DNA from: Branchiostoma floridae | Lineage: Eukaryota; Chordata; Leptocardii; Amphioxiformes; Branchiostomatidae | NCBI RefSeq assembly: GCF_000003815.2 | Contig: NC_049985.1 | Span: forward strand, 1,391,410 to 1,455,409 | Reading direction: 5' to 3' | DNA length: 64,000 bases | In this document: positions 22,381 to 36,500 of the stretch, one piece after another | Layout: each line of letters opens with the position of its first letter | Position numbering within the stretch: the first letter of the stretch is position 1 | The notes under the pieces: generated by a model | The model's input: only the letters and a program-made list of their open reading frames with translations | Told to the model about the DNA's origin: nothing | Database searches by the model: none | Program-made: the position numbers and the translations under genes

Positions 22381-25300
22381 ATGGTTGCCTCCCGTGCGTT
22401 TAGCGTATTTACAGCGGTGATTCTATTTCTTACAGGTGGATCAGGTGAGATTTATTTTACGTCTTTGGCGCACATGTTCACCTGTTGTTCTCTAGAGGCA
22501 GGACACAATCTGCCCCGACGATATCATGTCCAAGAATTCCATGAACTCGTCTTCGAAACTGTGTTCGAGTAGGTGCCTCGAGCACGTATCAGCCTCATTT
22601 CTCGAACTTTTGGTTCGTTTGAACAGAGAAATACGTTTACCTACCTACCTACCTACCTAGTCCCTTGACCTCCAGGTCGTTGGGGGGACAAGGTAGACAT
22701 GAAGATCGAGAGTTGCCTCCAGGTTCGTCTCTCCCAAGCCAGGGTTAACCTCTCCTGTAGGCTGAGGCCTGTCCATTCAGGGATGTTGTCTTGCCAAGCT
22801 TTTCGCTGCCGTCCACGGCGACGTTTAAGAACATCTATATGCCCACTTACATGACTTTACAAACGATGATACTTCAGAAGAGCTATTTTCTATTTAAGGT
22901 CCGACTTAAGCTTATAAGGTGAAGGTGAAAGGTTGCGTAATTCAGGTGTCACTCCACGGTAACCTTTGACACAATTTTTAGCTGTCAAGGTTGAGAAAAC
23001 CCAGCGACAGAAACTATCTATTATGTCGCCGTGTATCTTTCCTAACGTAAATAAGATGTACTGTTTTGATGGAAGGTCAGAGATTTTACAACTTTGAGAA
23101 AATGTAACGATGCCGACATTTGTTCCAGACGCCGTTTATGTCTCCACCACTCATGGCGACGTGAGAGGTTCAGAGTTCCTGACCTCCTCTGTTGTCGGAA
23201 ATGCTGTCTTTGACCGCGTCTTCACCTTCAAGGGGATTCCTTACGCCGCTCCGCCTGTGGGGGACCTCAGGTGGGTGCTAGGCTGATGAAGAAACAAATG
23301 GCTTACCAAGACGTACATGGTCGCGTTGAAGAATACTTAAGAAATAAAGTTGAAGAGATCCATTAGTCACTTATGTACACAGTTAATAGAATTTTTCATC
23401 AATCAGCGACTGCTTTTTAAAGGTAAACACACGAACCTGCAAATTTTCGATGGCTATCAGTCCACCTTGGTCACGGAGTGACCTAGTTGTCGCGAGAGTA
23501 GCGAGAACTAGGTCGAGATTTGCGTGGATCTCGACCTAGTTATAGTTCTCTCGCGAGAAATATCTTGTTCCGTGACCAAGATGGACTGATAGCCATCGGA
23601 AATTTGGAGGTACGTGTGTTTACCTCACTGATCAATGAAAAATTCTGTTAACCATTAAGAAAGAAATAAATAAATGAAGAATTGGCACAGGCGTGACATC
23701 TCGTGAGCAATTGTGATGATTTTTTTCGATGTTTCACCCAGAAGTGTGACTGCCACCATTTTGATTCTGATAATGTCTGATGACTACTATATGCAAAAAA
23801 TAATGTAGAACCCTGCTAAAAAGCGGATCCTGTGCGCATGCACTGACAGTTGCCCTGAACATTTTCTCTCTGTCCTTCGCTAGGTGGCGCCCTCCCCAGG
23901 ACCCCGCCAGCTGGTCAGGTGTCCGTGACGTCACAGAGTTCGGCTCCAGATGCCCAGAGGCTGAGTTCGCGCCGCCCGATCCACTTTACAACGAGATCAT
24001 GGCGTTACGCGGTAACTCCAGCAGCGAGGACTGCCTGTTCCTGAACGTGTACACTCCAAACGTGTCCGCCACTGCCGACCTGCCTGTGAGTTATCCTTAA
24101 GCTTGTCTTTGTTACATTAAGCCATCGTTCTCTTCCTTATTTCTTACTTACTTACTTTACTTTGGCTGAGATCCCGCCCGAACCAGGCTTGAAAGTGCTC
24201 TCCATCTCGCCCTATCCTCCATCAGGGATTTGATTTCCTTCACATCGGTAAGGTTGGTGTTATGTCTCAGGTTGTCGATGAAGGTCAGCTTTGGTCTCCG
24301 TCGGCTTCCTCCCTTTGATGGTTCCCAGAGTACAATCTTAGAGGCTATGGTGTCTGGGTGCCTGATGCAATGAGCCGCCAATTTCATTCTTCTTGACCGT
24401 ATGATGCTATACATCACTGCACTCTGAATCTATCTATCTATCTAACTTCTAACTAAAATCTATCATCTGTTTCAGGTGATGGTGTGGATCCATGGCGGGG
24501 GATGGTACTATGGGAGTGGTGAAACCTACCCGGCAGAGATCCCCACGTCACTCCATAACGTCGTCATGGTAACCATCAACTACCGGCTGGGTAACCTGGG
24601 CTTCCTGCCGACCCTGGACGACGACGCACCGGGCAACTTTGGTGTCTTGGACGCGGTGAGTTGATTTCCTGAGAAGGAAACTTCCTATTACATTTTTTCT
24701 TCGTTACCTCAAAGAAGTGAGGTATTCTTTTTGTATATTTGTGTCTTAAGTCTGTTGCAATACAGCCATGCCAAACATTCATGATCTTGAACCTGACCAG
24801 AAGAATGGACCGATCTTGAAGCCCCGCCCCGTCATATTCTATTTCGAACACCTCCGTCGAAAACAGCGCTTGTCGGACAGAACTGGCCGCCACCGTTCTT
24901 TAGCTGATAATAACGACTGACCTCTGTTTAGTTTTTTGGCCATGAAATCCTCTCAGACGGCGCCGAAAAAATGCACTGCTTTCTTTGTTGAAGGCTACAT
25001 CCACCGGGTACAGTCGTTAGAGGAGGGGCGGATATAGCTGCGGTAAGGGCGTTATAATTTCAGTCAAAGCGGCAGCAGTATGCGCTCCATATTATTACCT
25101 TGTAGGTAGGCAGGAGTGCACGGTTTCTGACATACGGTCGATGCACGTGTAAAGCAGAGTACATATGTCTGTGACAGGGTTTCTACTGCGTTTTTGCATA
25201 CATAACAGCTGCATGCATGCTCATGATAAAAACGAAATTAAGAAGAAAGCAGCTCGAGCACTCGTGGAGAGGGAGCTTGTACTACACGCCAGATAATAGG

Positions 25301-28300
25301 ACCCTTCTGCAAAGTCTGCTAGACAGTGCAGAGTCCCGTGTCGCATACATACTCTGCTCTACACGTGCATTCTGTCCACCAACAATGTAGTGCTATGCAG
25401 TGGCTCTCCCTGCCAAATTACAAAACAACTATACTCGGTGGGTGTAGTCTTCAACAAAGAATAGCATAGCATTTTTGTTGCTATTTCTGTCCCACTGGGC
25501 TGTTTTTGACGGAGGTGTTCGAAATAGAATATGGTGTTCTACCTGGTTCTATTTGTTCGATATGACGTTCGATCAGGTTCGTTCAATTGTTTCAGTCACC
25601 TGTCATTCATCACATTGACTGATGAACTGTCACAGTCACTGTCACTGTCCTGTCACAGATAAAGGCCCTCGAGTGGGTGCGAGACAACATCCGGAACTTC
25701 GGAGGAGATCCCGACAGAGTCACTATATTTGGAGAGTCAGCTGGAGGCTATACTGTCTCCCTGCTCGTCATGTCTCCCATGGCAACGGGACTGTTCCACC
25801 GGGCCATCTCGCAGAGCGGCGTGGCGGGAGTTCCAGTCACACAGAAAGGCGACATCACACAAACACAAAACCTCGCTCTCAGCTTGAACTGCAGCACGGA
25901 CTCCTACGATGACATGATGAGCTGTCTGCGAGGGTATGTTCATCGTGGCATTCTATATAAATAAACCGATATGAAAAGTCGATATGAAAAATAAGTCGAT
26001 ATGAAAAGTGTAGAAAAATACTGCTTACATCTGCAGAGTGTCCGATCCAATACAGCAATAGAACTAGTCAATCAATTCATTTGAAGATAGATGAGGAATG
26101 TTATCGATGAATGTTAGACATCCAGGTAAAGAGTAACTCAAGGAACTGGGTATGATTTTGGAAACGATCAGACCACTACCTTTCGTTGTTGACACTGAGG
26201 AGTTTTCGCAGAAACAGATTTTATGCCCTGACTATGAATTGGAAATGAAGGCAAATTCATGATAGTCCAATAGGACAAAATAAAAAGACTATGTTGATGC
26301 AAATCAACTTCTATTTCTTGAGGGCAGGAGCTAACGTCTTGTCCCGGGATGGGAGCGCAAAATCCAAAGTGCCGGAAACTTCCCTACGTAGACCCGTATT
26401 TCTATTGAGAGTGGGATGGAGGAATACCTTTTGTTCTGACAGGTTACCCAGTGATGACGTGTTCACGCTGATGCGTACGTCCGTGGTCATCGATGACAAG
26501 TTCCTCCTGCAAAGTCCCTGGGTGAGAATTATGCTTAGTTTGCTGTGCATGTTTGGCATACCTAAACTGCGTCGTATGGTACTAGATTATCATAATTGTA
26601 CAGGTTGCTAAGTGCATCACTCCCGCCATCAGCCGAATCTATGGCAATGAAGATGTTGTTTCATCCTTGTCGTTGACTGCATTGTCACGTTGCCATTGTC
26701 GACAGTGGATAGAAGTCGGTACCAATCCGCTACCGTTTAATGATGGAACCAATTGAGACGTTTCAATACGCTAAGGCAGTTCGACTTTTGGATGTGAATT
26801 AACTCAATCGTTTGTGCTATAATCTTTTTCACAATAACGTAAATGTACCCATATTTTTATACTAATCTATAATTTACATCATTCTTCCAGACTCCAGAAA
26901 GAGTAGTGACGTATCTGTCATTAATGGAGATCCAAATCAAACCAAATCAATCTATATGTCTTTTTTTACAGGACCTAAGGAACCACAAATCCATCAACAA
27001 GGTAGACTACCTCCTGGGCACCAACAACGACGAGTTCGGGTACTACATGTTCTTCGGGTACCGGGACATAGCCGCAGACGGGATGACCAGGGCTGAGTTT
27101 GAAACGTACCTGCCGAACGATCTGCAACAGATTGCCGACCAGTATCTGGTAAGAGACGTCTTGACTGCATGACTCAATAAAATATTTAACAGTCAAACGT
27201 CAAAGGAACCTTCTATGGCCAATAGATTTTATATCAAGTCTGCATGATGATAATTCGTCTCTACTTTTTTTTTCCTATTTTGCTTTTGGACAGACGAGGA
27301 CAATGTGGCACTGCACTCAAGTTTTGTAACTTATATTAACAGTGTCACATACACGGTACAGACAGAAGGTACCCAATTTTACACCTGGGTGAAGTGAGGA
27401 AGGTCGTGTAAAGTGCCTTTCCCAAGGGCACAACGTCGGGGCGGGGCACGGCGGGGATCGAACTCAGAACCTCTAGGTTTCGAGCCGAACGCTCTACCAG
27501 TTACGCCACGCCCGACGCCACTTTATAGCATGGCATATAAGGATAATATGAAACCTGAATCTGAAACTGTAAATAATGAACGGCGCATTGTGTATCAGTG
27601 ACCACCGCTACATAAGGACCACCTGGCCACCGTATGAATATGGCTTACATAATTTCTCTATTACGAACAATCCTGACCTGTGGCCACCTATCTACTGTGA
27701 CCAAGGTTGCTTTGGACAGAGCTGACAGTATTCTGAAACTCTGTCGCCTATGTTACTTACTACATAGGGCGGCAGTGTTGACATGATCCTCCAGCCTGCG
27801 ATGGACCAGTACCTGGACCCCGACATGGCGGACGATCCGATCTACCTGCGTGACCAGTACCTCCTACTACTTATGGACGCCTGGTTCGCTTCACCGACAG
27901 TCATGATGGCACAGGCCCAGTCAGGCATGCCGGCAGTGGCGTGGCAGGGTAGGGAGTCTCAAGTTCTTGTACTAAAAAAAAAGCTACGCTGTCACTTGAT
28001 AAAAAGAAGAAAATATCTTGTCACAGCGCTCAAATCACAGATCATTTGGAATCGTATTTTATCTTGCGTCAACGATAACAGACTGCTATTCATCGGCCAT
28101 GTCAAGTTTCGATTGTGATGACTGCGAAATGGCACGTGTTTTATAAAATGACGAATCCATTCGCTGTCGCGTACATTTTACAGTATAAAGTTGTCTACAA
28201 ACCTATCTGTTGTTGCAGTGGAAAACTTCACCATTTTACGTTCTGGAAATTATTAATTATCTGGAAAGTTGACTTGTATCTCTACGCAGGCTCCAGCCAA

Positions 28301-29450
28301 GTGTACCAGTACGAGCTGCAGCACAGAGCGTCGGTCTTCTCCTTTCGTCCGCCGTATGTAGGAGCTGACCACGTCGATGATCTGTTTTTCGTGTTCGGCA
28401 TCCCGCTCCTGCGTGACGACACCGGCGCCTCCTGGAAGTACAGCTTCACCCAGGCGGAGAGGGACCTGAGTCTGGACATGATGGCGTACTGGGTCAACTT
28501 CGCAACTAACGGGTGCGTGGATCTACCCTTGTCTCCGTGTACCGGGGTTTTGTTTTCTGTGTGTCCGCACTTATTTGATTAGAGTGACAAAATGTGAAGG
28601 GTGGAGCTGATTTAACCAGGAACTGGCAGGATGTGACACTGTGTGTGCGTGTGATTTCCCGCTGGCTGTCAGGATGCGGTAGCACTATTCATTTACAGAC
28701 ATTCAAGGTCATGGGGTCAATGGAAGAGCCTACTTATTCACGGGGTGGTATTGGTTTTGGTCCGTCCGTCAGTGTTTTCGCATTTATAGATTTTCCACGT
28801 ACTAGTCACATTCATAGTGAGAGGTAGTGATCAAAAGACACATGTAATATCAATGAAAACCATGTTTGATTTATAGGCGAACTGCATTTTTCCAAGACAC
28901 ACCAGAAACTCGAGAATATTTCAGGGGGGTATGAGATCTTCGAATTCTTGTTTATGTTGTTGTGAGAGAGACCATTCAATTAAAGCGAAATGTACGGGTT
29001 TACAGTAGATTTAACTGTTAGTGAACTGTAAGTAATCCAGCACCAACATTTGATGACAGCTATGTGCTCTTTGATAACGATTGAACAGAACTACAACTGA
29101 TATGACACTCGAGTCTTTTTAAAGCAAAGATGTGATAATCCCCCATCTCTATCCATTTGTCTTCTTTTTTCTCTCCCTCTCTTTACAGAGATCCCAATGA
29201 CTCGACAGGAGCAGCGCGCATGCGTGACATGGTCCACTGGCCACGTTACACCCCTTCATCTCAGTCATACCTGAAGCTGCACGTGACGTCATCTGCTGAC
29301 GTCAGGCTGCGGGAGTCCCGGATGAAATTTTGGAACGAGGAGGTGCCAAGGCTGATGGGAAAGCACGTTTTTAGCGGCGGGACTCGCGAGACTTCATGTA
29401 GCCTTTCTGTTCTGGTGTTCACATTTGTTGTGTTCTATCTGTTGGCCTGA
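22381..29450 (+). CDS. Gene E: secreted/GPI-anchored type-B carboxylesterase-like protein, complete
   Basis: Exons 22381-22444, 23129-23270, 23884-24085, 24476-24655, 25659-25933, 26443-26521, 26972-27148, 27768-27948, 28290-28512, 29189-29450 join into 594 codons. The signal peptide is residues 1 to about 20 (VFTAVILFLTGG). Oxyanion hole HGGGW about 142, Ser about 223 in GESAGG, Glu about 335 (NNDEFG), His about 461 (ADHVDD). The loop after Glu (YYMFFGYRDIAADG) differs from every paralogue. The C-terminal GPI-type tail is VLVFTFVVFYLLA. Exon 9 starts with Gly instead of the usual Ala at its split codon. Introns carry a LINE fragment, a foldback element, a SINE and a palindromic MITE. First gene of the plus-strand run, head to head with D. 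Confidence 0.92.
22640..22815 (-). mobile_element. LINE-like 3' end with (GTAG)n tail
   Basis: Starts at a (CTAC)n run and continues with sequence of the style of a 5'-truncated non-LTR retrotransposon tail (CTTGACCTCCAGGTCGTTGG). Intron 1 of gene E. No open frame retained, so class by resemblance only. Confidence 0.35.
23379..23662. mobile_element. Palindromic MITE in intron 2 of gene E
   Basis: Long imperfect palindrome: GATGGCTATCAGTCCACCTT on the left is mirrored by the complement near 23580-23600, and the arms extend outward through AGAATTTTTCAT. The centre carries TCGCGAGAG and CTAGGTCGAGAT. A half copy lies at 32780-32905 in gene F. The transcript can fold into a stem of about 130 bp. 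Confidence 0.75.
24133..24425 (-). mobile_element. 5'-truncated LINE, C-terminal reverse-transcriptase ORF fragment
   Basis: The minus strand encodes about 86 residues, including RRMKLAAHCIRHPDTIASK and SRRRPKLTFIDNL followed by DRARWR, a pattern typical of the extreme C-terminus of non-LTR retrotransposon polymerase proteins. A (TTAC)n-rich tail at the left border (about 24133-24160) is its 3' end. Sits in intron 3 of gene E in antisense orientation. Confidence 0.75.
24831..25534. mobile_element. Foldback element in intron 4 of gene E
   Basis: The termini CATATTCTATTTCGAACACC on the left and the inverted copy on the right continue inward as an imperfect palindrome (TTCTTTGTTGAAG, GCACGTGTARAGCAGAGTA) with arms of up to about 350 bp. 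No coding frame. It enlarges intron 4 compared with the paralogues. Confidence 0.75.
27345..27521 (-). mobile_element. tRNA-derived SINE copy in intron 7 of gene E
   Basis: On the minus strand: A-box-like GGCGTAACTGGTAGAGCG, B-box-like GAGTTCGATCC, then the body TTGTGCCCTTGGGAAAGGC. 3'-truncated relative to the full copy at 34739-35212. Confidence 0.75.
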
Positions 29451-30544
29451 GGTCCTGCTCACAATTGTCCTAGGGCAGGTTAATGGCAGGAACATTGTTA
29501 ATCTGCAAGCAGCGACACCTATAGGCTGTAGCGCAATGTGAATCAGTCCGAATTGCCTTGAGGAAGGTGTCAAACAGTCACCAAATCGTCGGTGAAAATG
29601 AAAACAATTGCCGTTTTGTAAATAGTCTCTTTATCCCGTGATTTACCAACCACTGTTCACGGTCCTCTGGCGAAACGTTGTATCAACAGTAACGTTACAT
29701 GTGCTACCTTTGAGGATTTGTGAATCATTTCGATAGATTTCAATAAAAGCTTTTTCTATGTTCACAATGGCGTTTTAGTGTTAAACCCCTTATTACATAG
29801 CGCACATTGCGAATAGGGACAGCACCCTTATCCTAGAGGCTGTTTCTTCCGGTTACATCATAAACTCTGACTTTGTCGTAGGGTCCGTTATATCTATAGG
29901 TATGAATAAGTCAACATATTGGGTCTAGAGTTATGTAGAAAGGATGGGTCGACCACACCAGATCTCTGTCTCCACATTCCACACCTCGTGGCCACACGTA
30001 CAGCTCACTTATCAGGAAACCCCAGACATTCGCTAATAAATATATAAATAAATAAACCCAGACGCACCTGATACTCTCCCCATGTCCTTCTCCTGACCCT
30101 TTGCCGGCCCTACCATTAGTCCTCTCCTGTGGGGAGTTGGGGGTTGTCCCACTTCAACATAACACATCACTAATGACACGCCCTTGTACATGTAACCTAA
30201 CACTGCATTCTATGGTACTACGGTAAATGGGCACCGTCATTTAACGATTCTACATTCAGTTTGATTTTTGAACCTTTGTTTATTCATCATATACCTTGTT
30301 TTTTTTCATCATTATTTTGATAAGGAAGAAGCTGCTGTAGCCCCACCGGACGAATTTACAATTTAGTCTTTCGGAAGGGACGTAAAACGGGGGTCTGGTG
30401 TTCGCCTCAGCCTCATTACGCAAAAATTGGTACCTACTGGCTGCAAATAACACACCAGATGTATTATCATTATTTATCAAACATCTGCTTGGAGATTGAA
30501 CACACTGTGTACATGACACAACGTGAAGGAACGTGGAGGTCAGG
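29451..30544. other. Gene E to gene F intergenic region
   Basis: Duplicated counterpart of the B-A interval on the minus strand, without the 891-bp transposon. The first part is the 3' UTR of gene E with its poly(A) signal; the rest is the 5' flank of F, including the block ATCTGCTTGGAGATTG near 30484. No other gene seen. Confidence 0.6.
29742..29747 (+). terminator. Candidate poly(A) signal AATAAA for gene E
   Basis: About 290 bp after the stop codon, in ATAGATTTCAATAAAAGC. The matching block downstream of gene G (TCGATTTCAATAAAAT) conserves the signal. Confidence 0.6.
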
Positions 30545-30562
30545 TGGGACAAAGGTCGTGTT
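30545..30562 (+). promoter_or_regulatory. Conserved 5'-flank motif, gene F copy
   Basis: TGGGACAAAGGTCGTGTT, about 35 bp before the ATG at 30596. About 60 bp of flank around it are nearly identical to gene A. Confidence 0.4.
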
Positions 30563-30595
30563 GTTTTTGCGATGCCAACGACCATTCTAGTCGAG

Positions 30596-33500
30596 ATGGC
30601 CGGCGCTCGGGGTCCCCGTGTGTTTGTCGTCTGTACAGCGGTGATCCTGGTTCTTACAGGTAGATCAGGTGAGGGTGGGTTTTACGTTAATCTCCAAGCA
30701 GATCCTACGGTAGCATGAGATAGTATCAAAAGCTGCAGAGGAGTGAAGTCGGCCCAGGAGTGTGTTTGGCTATCAGTGGCTGATGACTCCCTTTGGCCAG
30801 CTGTATTCTTTAGCCAGCTTTGATACTAACTTATAAATCTGCCTGGAGATTAGGTTTACTTCTTCAACACACAAATTCACCTTCAGCTGGCAAGGCTAGC
30901 AAAACGATGCTTCAGAAACTTTTGTTTAATTTTCCTAATCGTCTATCTGTGCAGTGAAGAAAAGGGAAGAACTCGAATCGTCACTTCTGACATTTAGAGG
31001 GAAGTATAATTTCATGACGAATGATTCCAGATTTTAGCGTCTTATTTAACGAGAACTTGTAATGATATTGACCGATTTGAATTCCAGACGCCGCTGTCGT
31101 CTCCACCACTCATGGCGACGTGAGAGGTTCAGAGTTCCTGACCTCCTCTGTTGTTGGAAATGCCGTCTTTGACCGCGTCTTCACCTTCAAGGGGATTCCT
31201 TACGCCGCTCCGCCTGTGGGGCACCTCAGGTGGGTGTTTGGTGAAGGAAGTAAAGAACAAATGGGTTGTTGAATACTTACAATAGGTGGGCTGACTACTC
31301 TCTTTTGGCAGCCAGGGGCTGAATTGCGAGGAGCTTACAATAGGTGGGGCTATATCGCAAGTGATTTGCGAGTTGCCATTTGGCGCCACTCAGGTGACCT
31401 CAACACGACAGTAATTTCTATCACAAAGTCACGTTGATGAATAAAAAAATCAACAAATGAATGATACATAGTCCACAGGTGTGACAAGTGTGGGCAAATG
31501 GCTAGCAGTGTGCGAAACAAATGTCCAACCCCTTTTTAAAGAAAATCGTAAAATACACATTCTGTCCTGCATCATCCTTATATAAGATTCCATCTGAATT
31601 TCCAAAGAAACGGGCAACTGTAAAACAGCCTGGAACCCTGCCAAAAGTGGACCCTGTGCGCCTACGCAGAATAATGACCTTTGCCAAGAGCATCTCCTCT
31701 GTTCTCCGCTAGGTGGCGCCATCCCCAGGACCCCGCCAGCTGGACAGGTGTCCGTGACGTCACAGAGTTTGGGTCCAGATGTCCCGGTTTTGAGTTCCCG
31801 CGGCCTGATCCGATCTACGCCGAGGTTCTTACATCCAGCAGTCTCGCCAGTAGCGAGGACTGCCTGTTCCTGAACGTGTACACTCCAAACGTGTCCACCA
31901 CTGCCAACCTGCCTGTGAGATATGTTACTAGTAAATAAAAGGCTACATGATGAGCATGGAGACATTATATTACTGTACAGATGTGCATAAAAGCCCTTTC
32001 ACAGAGATCAGAACGCATGTGCGCCGACAAGAATTCTGGGTAATATGTTAAAGGTAAAGGTACCGGAAAAAGAAAACAAAAACCGTCTGGTCGTGGTTAT
32101 ACAAATCGAAACACTGGTCGAGGCATGGACTTATAAAACATTCCACTCAAAGGAATTTGCCACTGATTCGCTGGGTCTTCTTCAACTGTCTGACCCAATC
32201 ACTGTGAACACGTGTCACTCTGTACATGTGACCTCAGCAATGGGTCTAAAATTTCGTTAGAAGCTGATATCACCCCCCGTCTCGGTTGAGAGAAGGTTGT
32301 TATGCCCTGATGTAGATGACCTGCTTTTTCCTCTCAATGTAGTCCAGCAAAACTGTGACCCGGGGACTACATTTAACTCAGATTGATCTCTTTAAATTGT
32401 ATCTTTCCAACATGCATGCTTCATATAGACCACCTTCTGTTTCAGGTGATGGTATGGATCCATGGCGGGGGTTGGGTACGTGGTAGTGCCGACACCTACC
32501 CGGCAGAAATCCCCACGTCACTCCATAACGTCGTCATGGTAACTATCAACTACCGGCTGGGTAACCTGGGCTTCCTGCCGACCCTGGACGACGACGCACC
32601 GGGCAACTTTGGTCTCTTGGATATGGTTTGTTTATTTACTGCCAATAAAAGTTTCCCTTTATCACTTCATCCCAGGGGAATGGTTGTCCGTCTTTATGTA
32701 TCTTTACACCGCTGTCTTTTGATATTGCCTCAATCGTGAATTTGTTCAGAAGATTTAAATTTTCTTCAAGGGATGACTGTTTTTAAACGTAAGGTACATA
32801 CCTCCAAATTTTTGACGGCTGACAGTCCATCTTGTTCACGGAGAGTGGCCTAGTCTCGATCTCGTGAGAGAGCACGAGACTAGGTCCGGCTTGCGTAGAT
32901 CAGTGTAACTGTATTCATGCGTGACTGATGAACCTCTTCAACGTTGTCCAGAAGAGTTTTCTCAGTACCCTGTGACTTTTCACATTGCCCTAACATGACC
33001 CCTACACTGCATTGTCACAGATAAAGTCTCTCCAATGGGTTCAATCCAACATCCGGAACTTCGGAGGAGATCCCGACAGAGTTACCATATTTGGGGAGTC
33101 AGCTGGAGGCATAGCCGTCTCCCTGCTCGTCATGTCTCCCATGGCAACGGGACTGTTCCACCGGGCCATCTCTCAGAGCGGCGTGGCGGGAGTTCCAGTC
33201 GCACAGAAAGGCGACATCACACAAACACAAAACCTCGCTCTTAGCTTGAACTGCAGCACGGACTCCTACGATGATATGATGAGCTGTCTGCGAGGGTATG
33301 TTGTCTGTGGTATTCCTTCTTCAATCAGGTACAGGCCGATTTAGATAGGGGTTGAAGAAAGACAGATGTAGCTACAGCAAGGAGGCTGAATAACCTCCTT
33401 GGCTGCAGAATGTCCTTACCACTGCAGTGACAGAACACAATAACAAGTCGATATGCGTTCTTGACTTATAAGTCAAAGTTTCAGATTAAGGCTTAGGTTA

Positions 33501-36500
33501 TGACATATAATTTTTTTTGAATTTCGAAGCCAACAGTACATAATACCGAATACCGACAGTACATTACGTAGCTAGTTTGACAGATGTTGCCATTTTGATA
33601 TTAGTTGTTCATTGAATTTGAAGATGATGAGTATCGTTTGTTTCTGGCAGGTTACGGAGTGGTGACGTCATGAAGATTGCGCTTCCGTGCATAGTCATCG
33701 ATGGCAGGTTCCTTTTACAAAGTCCTTGGGTAAGAATGATGTTTGATTTTTTTAATTCAACTTAGGACAGACTAGGACGATGTGTCCCTGCTTTCAAGTT
33801 CCTAACTTATTTTAACAGTGCCACTTACAAAGTGCAGTCATAAGGTAAATGTAATATTTTACCCATTCCCAATTACTCAAGCAACTGGATAAAATTTTGG
33901 AAACGGTCAGGCGCATCAGACAGCATCCACTGTCTTTCGTCAGTGACACTGAAAAGATCTGTTACTCTTACAATGAATTGATACTCAATGTCTTTTATTC
34001 CATTACAATTAACGTTATGGACATTCTTGAACTAGTCGAACTTTGATATCCAACATAAAAAATTGGACTCACCGAAATTTTCGACTGAACAGCTCCAGTC
34101 TTTAAGGATGAACAATCCACTGATGCCGTGACGTCACGTTATGCAGATAGAACACGTGACTCGGTGAGCAGTGGATCATAAGTTACAGTACGTCTATGGC
34201 GTCCACCGTTCAGGGATGGTTGTAAAGCCCTGATGTAGATGAAAATGTGCCTGAGTCTTTGATTTCTGTTGGATATTACAATTCCACTAGTTCAGGAATA
34301 TCTTCTACCAACATCGATGCACTTTCAAGTTATAACGTTATGGACACTTTCGTACTAATCTAAATTGTTGTTATATATCACAGGATCTGATGAACCACAA
34401 GTTCATCAACAGGGTGGACTACTTGCTGGGGAACAACAACGACGAGTTCGGGTTCTGGTTCTGGGTCACGTGGACGTCAGGGGCCCCGTACATTGACGCA
34501 GACGGGATGACCTGGGCAGAGTTCGAAAGGTACCTGTCGTACGATCTGCAGGAGATCACCGGATGGTACGAGGTAAGAGGCTCTTGCACTGCCTGGGTCT
34601 AGCATAATTTAGTAATAGTAACGTCTGCAGAATACAGACTAGTTCGTTGGACAGCTTCTGACACTGTGGAAACAAACGAAGCTCTTCAGAGTCCCCGTGA
34701 GTCCCTAACTCACGGTACACATCTACCCAGAAGGGACTCTCATTCGTCCCTTAGCCTGATTAATCAGCCGTAGGGGCAGCACAACATGTTATGCTGTATC
34801 AATAAGCATTTTGGTCCCCTGGCGGCGCCCATCTCCTCTCCGGGGCATGGTGAATAATGTAAATCACCATATGGCTGATACGACACGAAGGTTCGCCAGG
34901 CCTCCGTCCGAGTGATTTGTAGTGAATCAGAAAGAATGGTTTGCTCCATCGTACACCGCACCATCGCACGTGTGGGGGTTCTTTAACGTGAATGGGGTGT
35001 GTCTCTCTCCATACACGGGACCTCCATTTAACTTCCTATCCGAGGGACGGCCCTAGCCGAAGCTAGGTACTCATTTTAACTTGAGTAAAGTGAGGAAAGT
35101 CGTGTAAAGTGCCTTTCCCAAGGGCACAAGATCTGTAACACGGCAGCCGGATTCGAACCCACAACCTCTCGGTGCAGATCCGAACATGCTGCCACTGCGC
35201 CACGCGGTCCCACAGAAGGGACTAGGGGAGCTAAACAGAGCCAGGAGTAGATAGGAGCAGAGACAATCTACTAAAATGGGGACGGTTGAACTCAGCCGAG
35301 TGTCGTTGTGGCCACCTAACCCAAACCATGGGACACATTACACAGGACTGTGTATTAGGCCCCAACATCTCCAACCGGGACCTGCTAGAGGCGAACGAGA
35401 AGGCCGTGGTCTGGCTGCAGTACTGGCACGGAACGATATGATGACGATGACAGGATCACTCGTTTGAAACTCCTTCTCCTCCCTTATCCCACAGGGCGGC
35501 AATATCGACGCGATCCTCCAGCCTGCGATAGACCAGTACCTGGACCCCGACATGGCGGACGATCCGATCTACCTGCGTGACCAGTACCTCAGGCTCCTGA
35601 CGGATGTCTACTATACCGCACCGACATTCATGATGGCGCAGGCACAATCAGTCATGCCGGCAGTGGCGTGGGAGGGTAGGAGAGTCTCATGTTCTTGTGG
35701 TAAAACAGAAGCTAGTAAAAGGAAGAATTGTATGACTTCATATCATTCTCATATTCGAATTAGTGGGTATATTACGAATGCTGAGAAAGCATACTTGATA
35801 AAATATCACAGTGTTTCAGTGACAGACCCTTCTAAATTTGTTGTTCTGTCTTGACAGCAACGACAATGGGCTGTCATTCTTCGGTCATGTCAAATTACGA
35901 CATACATACGACTGGCAAATGGCACGTGTTGAAATCATTGTGCAAGCTCAACCTATGATTGCATACAGTCTGTAGACAGATCATCTGTGCTCTTTGTCGC
36001 TTCCCATGCAAAGAAAAATCTAACATCAATTGTTAGTTGCATTAGAAAAGTTTCGAGTACTTTCGGTAAATCCTGATGCTGAATTGTTTCTCTCCGCAGC
36101 CTCCAGTCGAGTGTATCAGTACGAGCTGCAGCACAGCGCGTCGGTCTTCTCCTTCCGTCCGCCGTATGTAGGAGCTGACCACCTTGAAGACTTATTCTTC
36201 ATGTGGGGCATCCCCCTACTGCGTGACGACAAGGGTTCGTATTGGAAGTACAGCTTCACCCAGGAGGAGAGGGACCTGAGTCTGGACATGATGGCGTACT
36301 GGGTCAACTTCGCCACCAACGGGTGCGTGGATATTTTGAAATCCAAAATCATATCCATTTGCTTGAGTAACTGCTTCTTGGAGTAAAGATGTGTTCACTT
36401 TCTCTTTGTTTCTGTCTTTCCTCTTTTTGTTTACAGAGACCCCAATGACTCGTCAGGAGCAGTGCGCATGCGTGACATGGTCCACTGGCCACGTTACACT

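Noticed and set aside
31129-31389. 86-residue ORF on the minus strand over exon 2 of gene F
   Set aside because: Antisense shadow of the exon running into intron; no homologue-like features.
16673-35212. Genuine tRNA genes at the A/B-box segments
   Set aside because: The boxes are followed by a shared non-tRNA body (GGGAAAGGCACTTTACACGA) in all three copies and one has target duplications, so they are SINEs.
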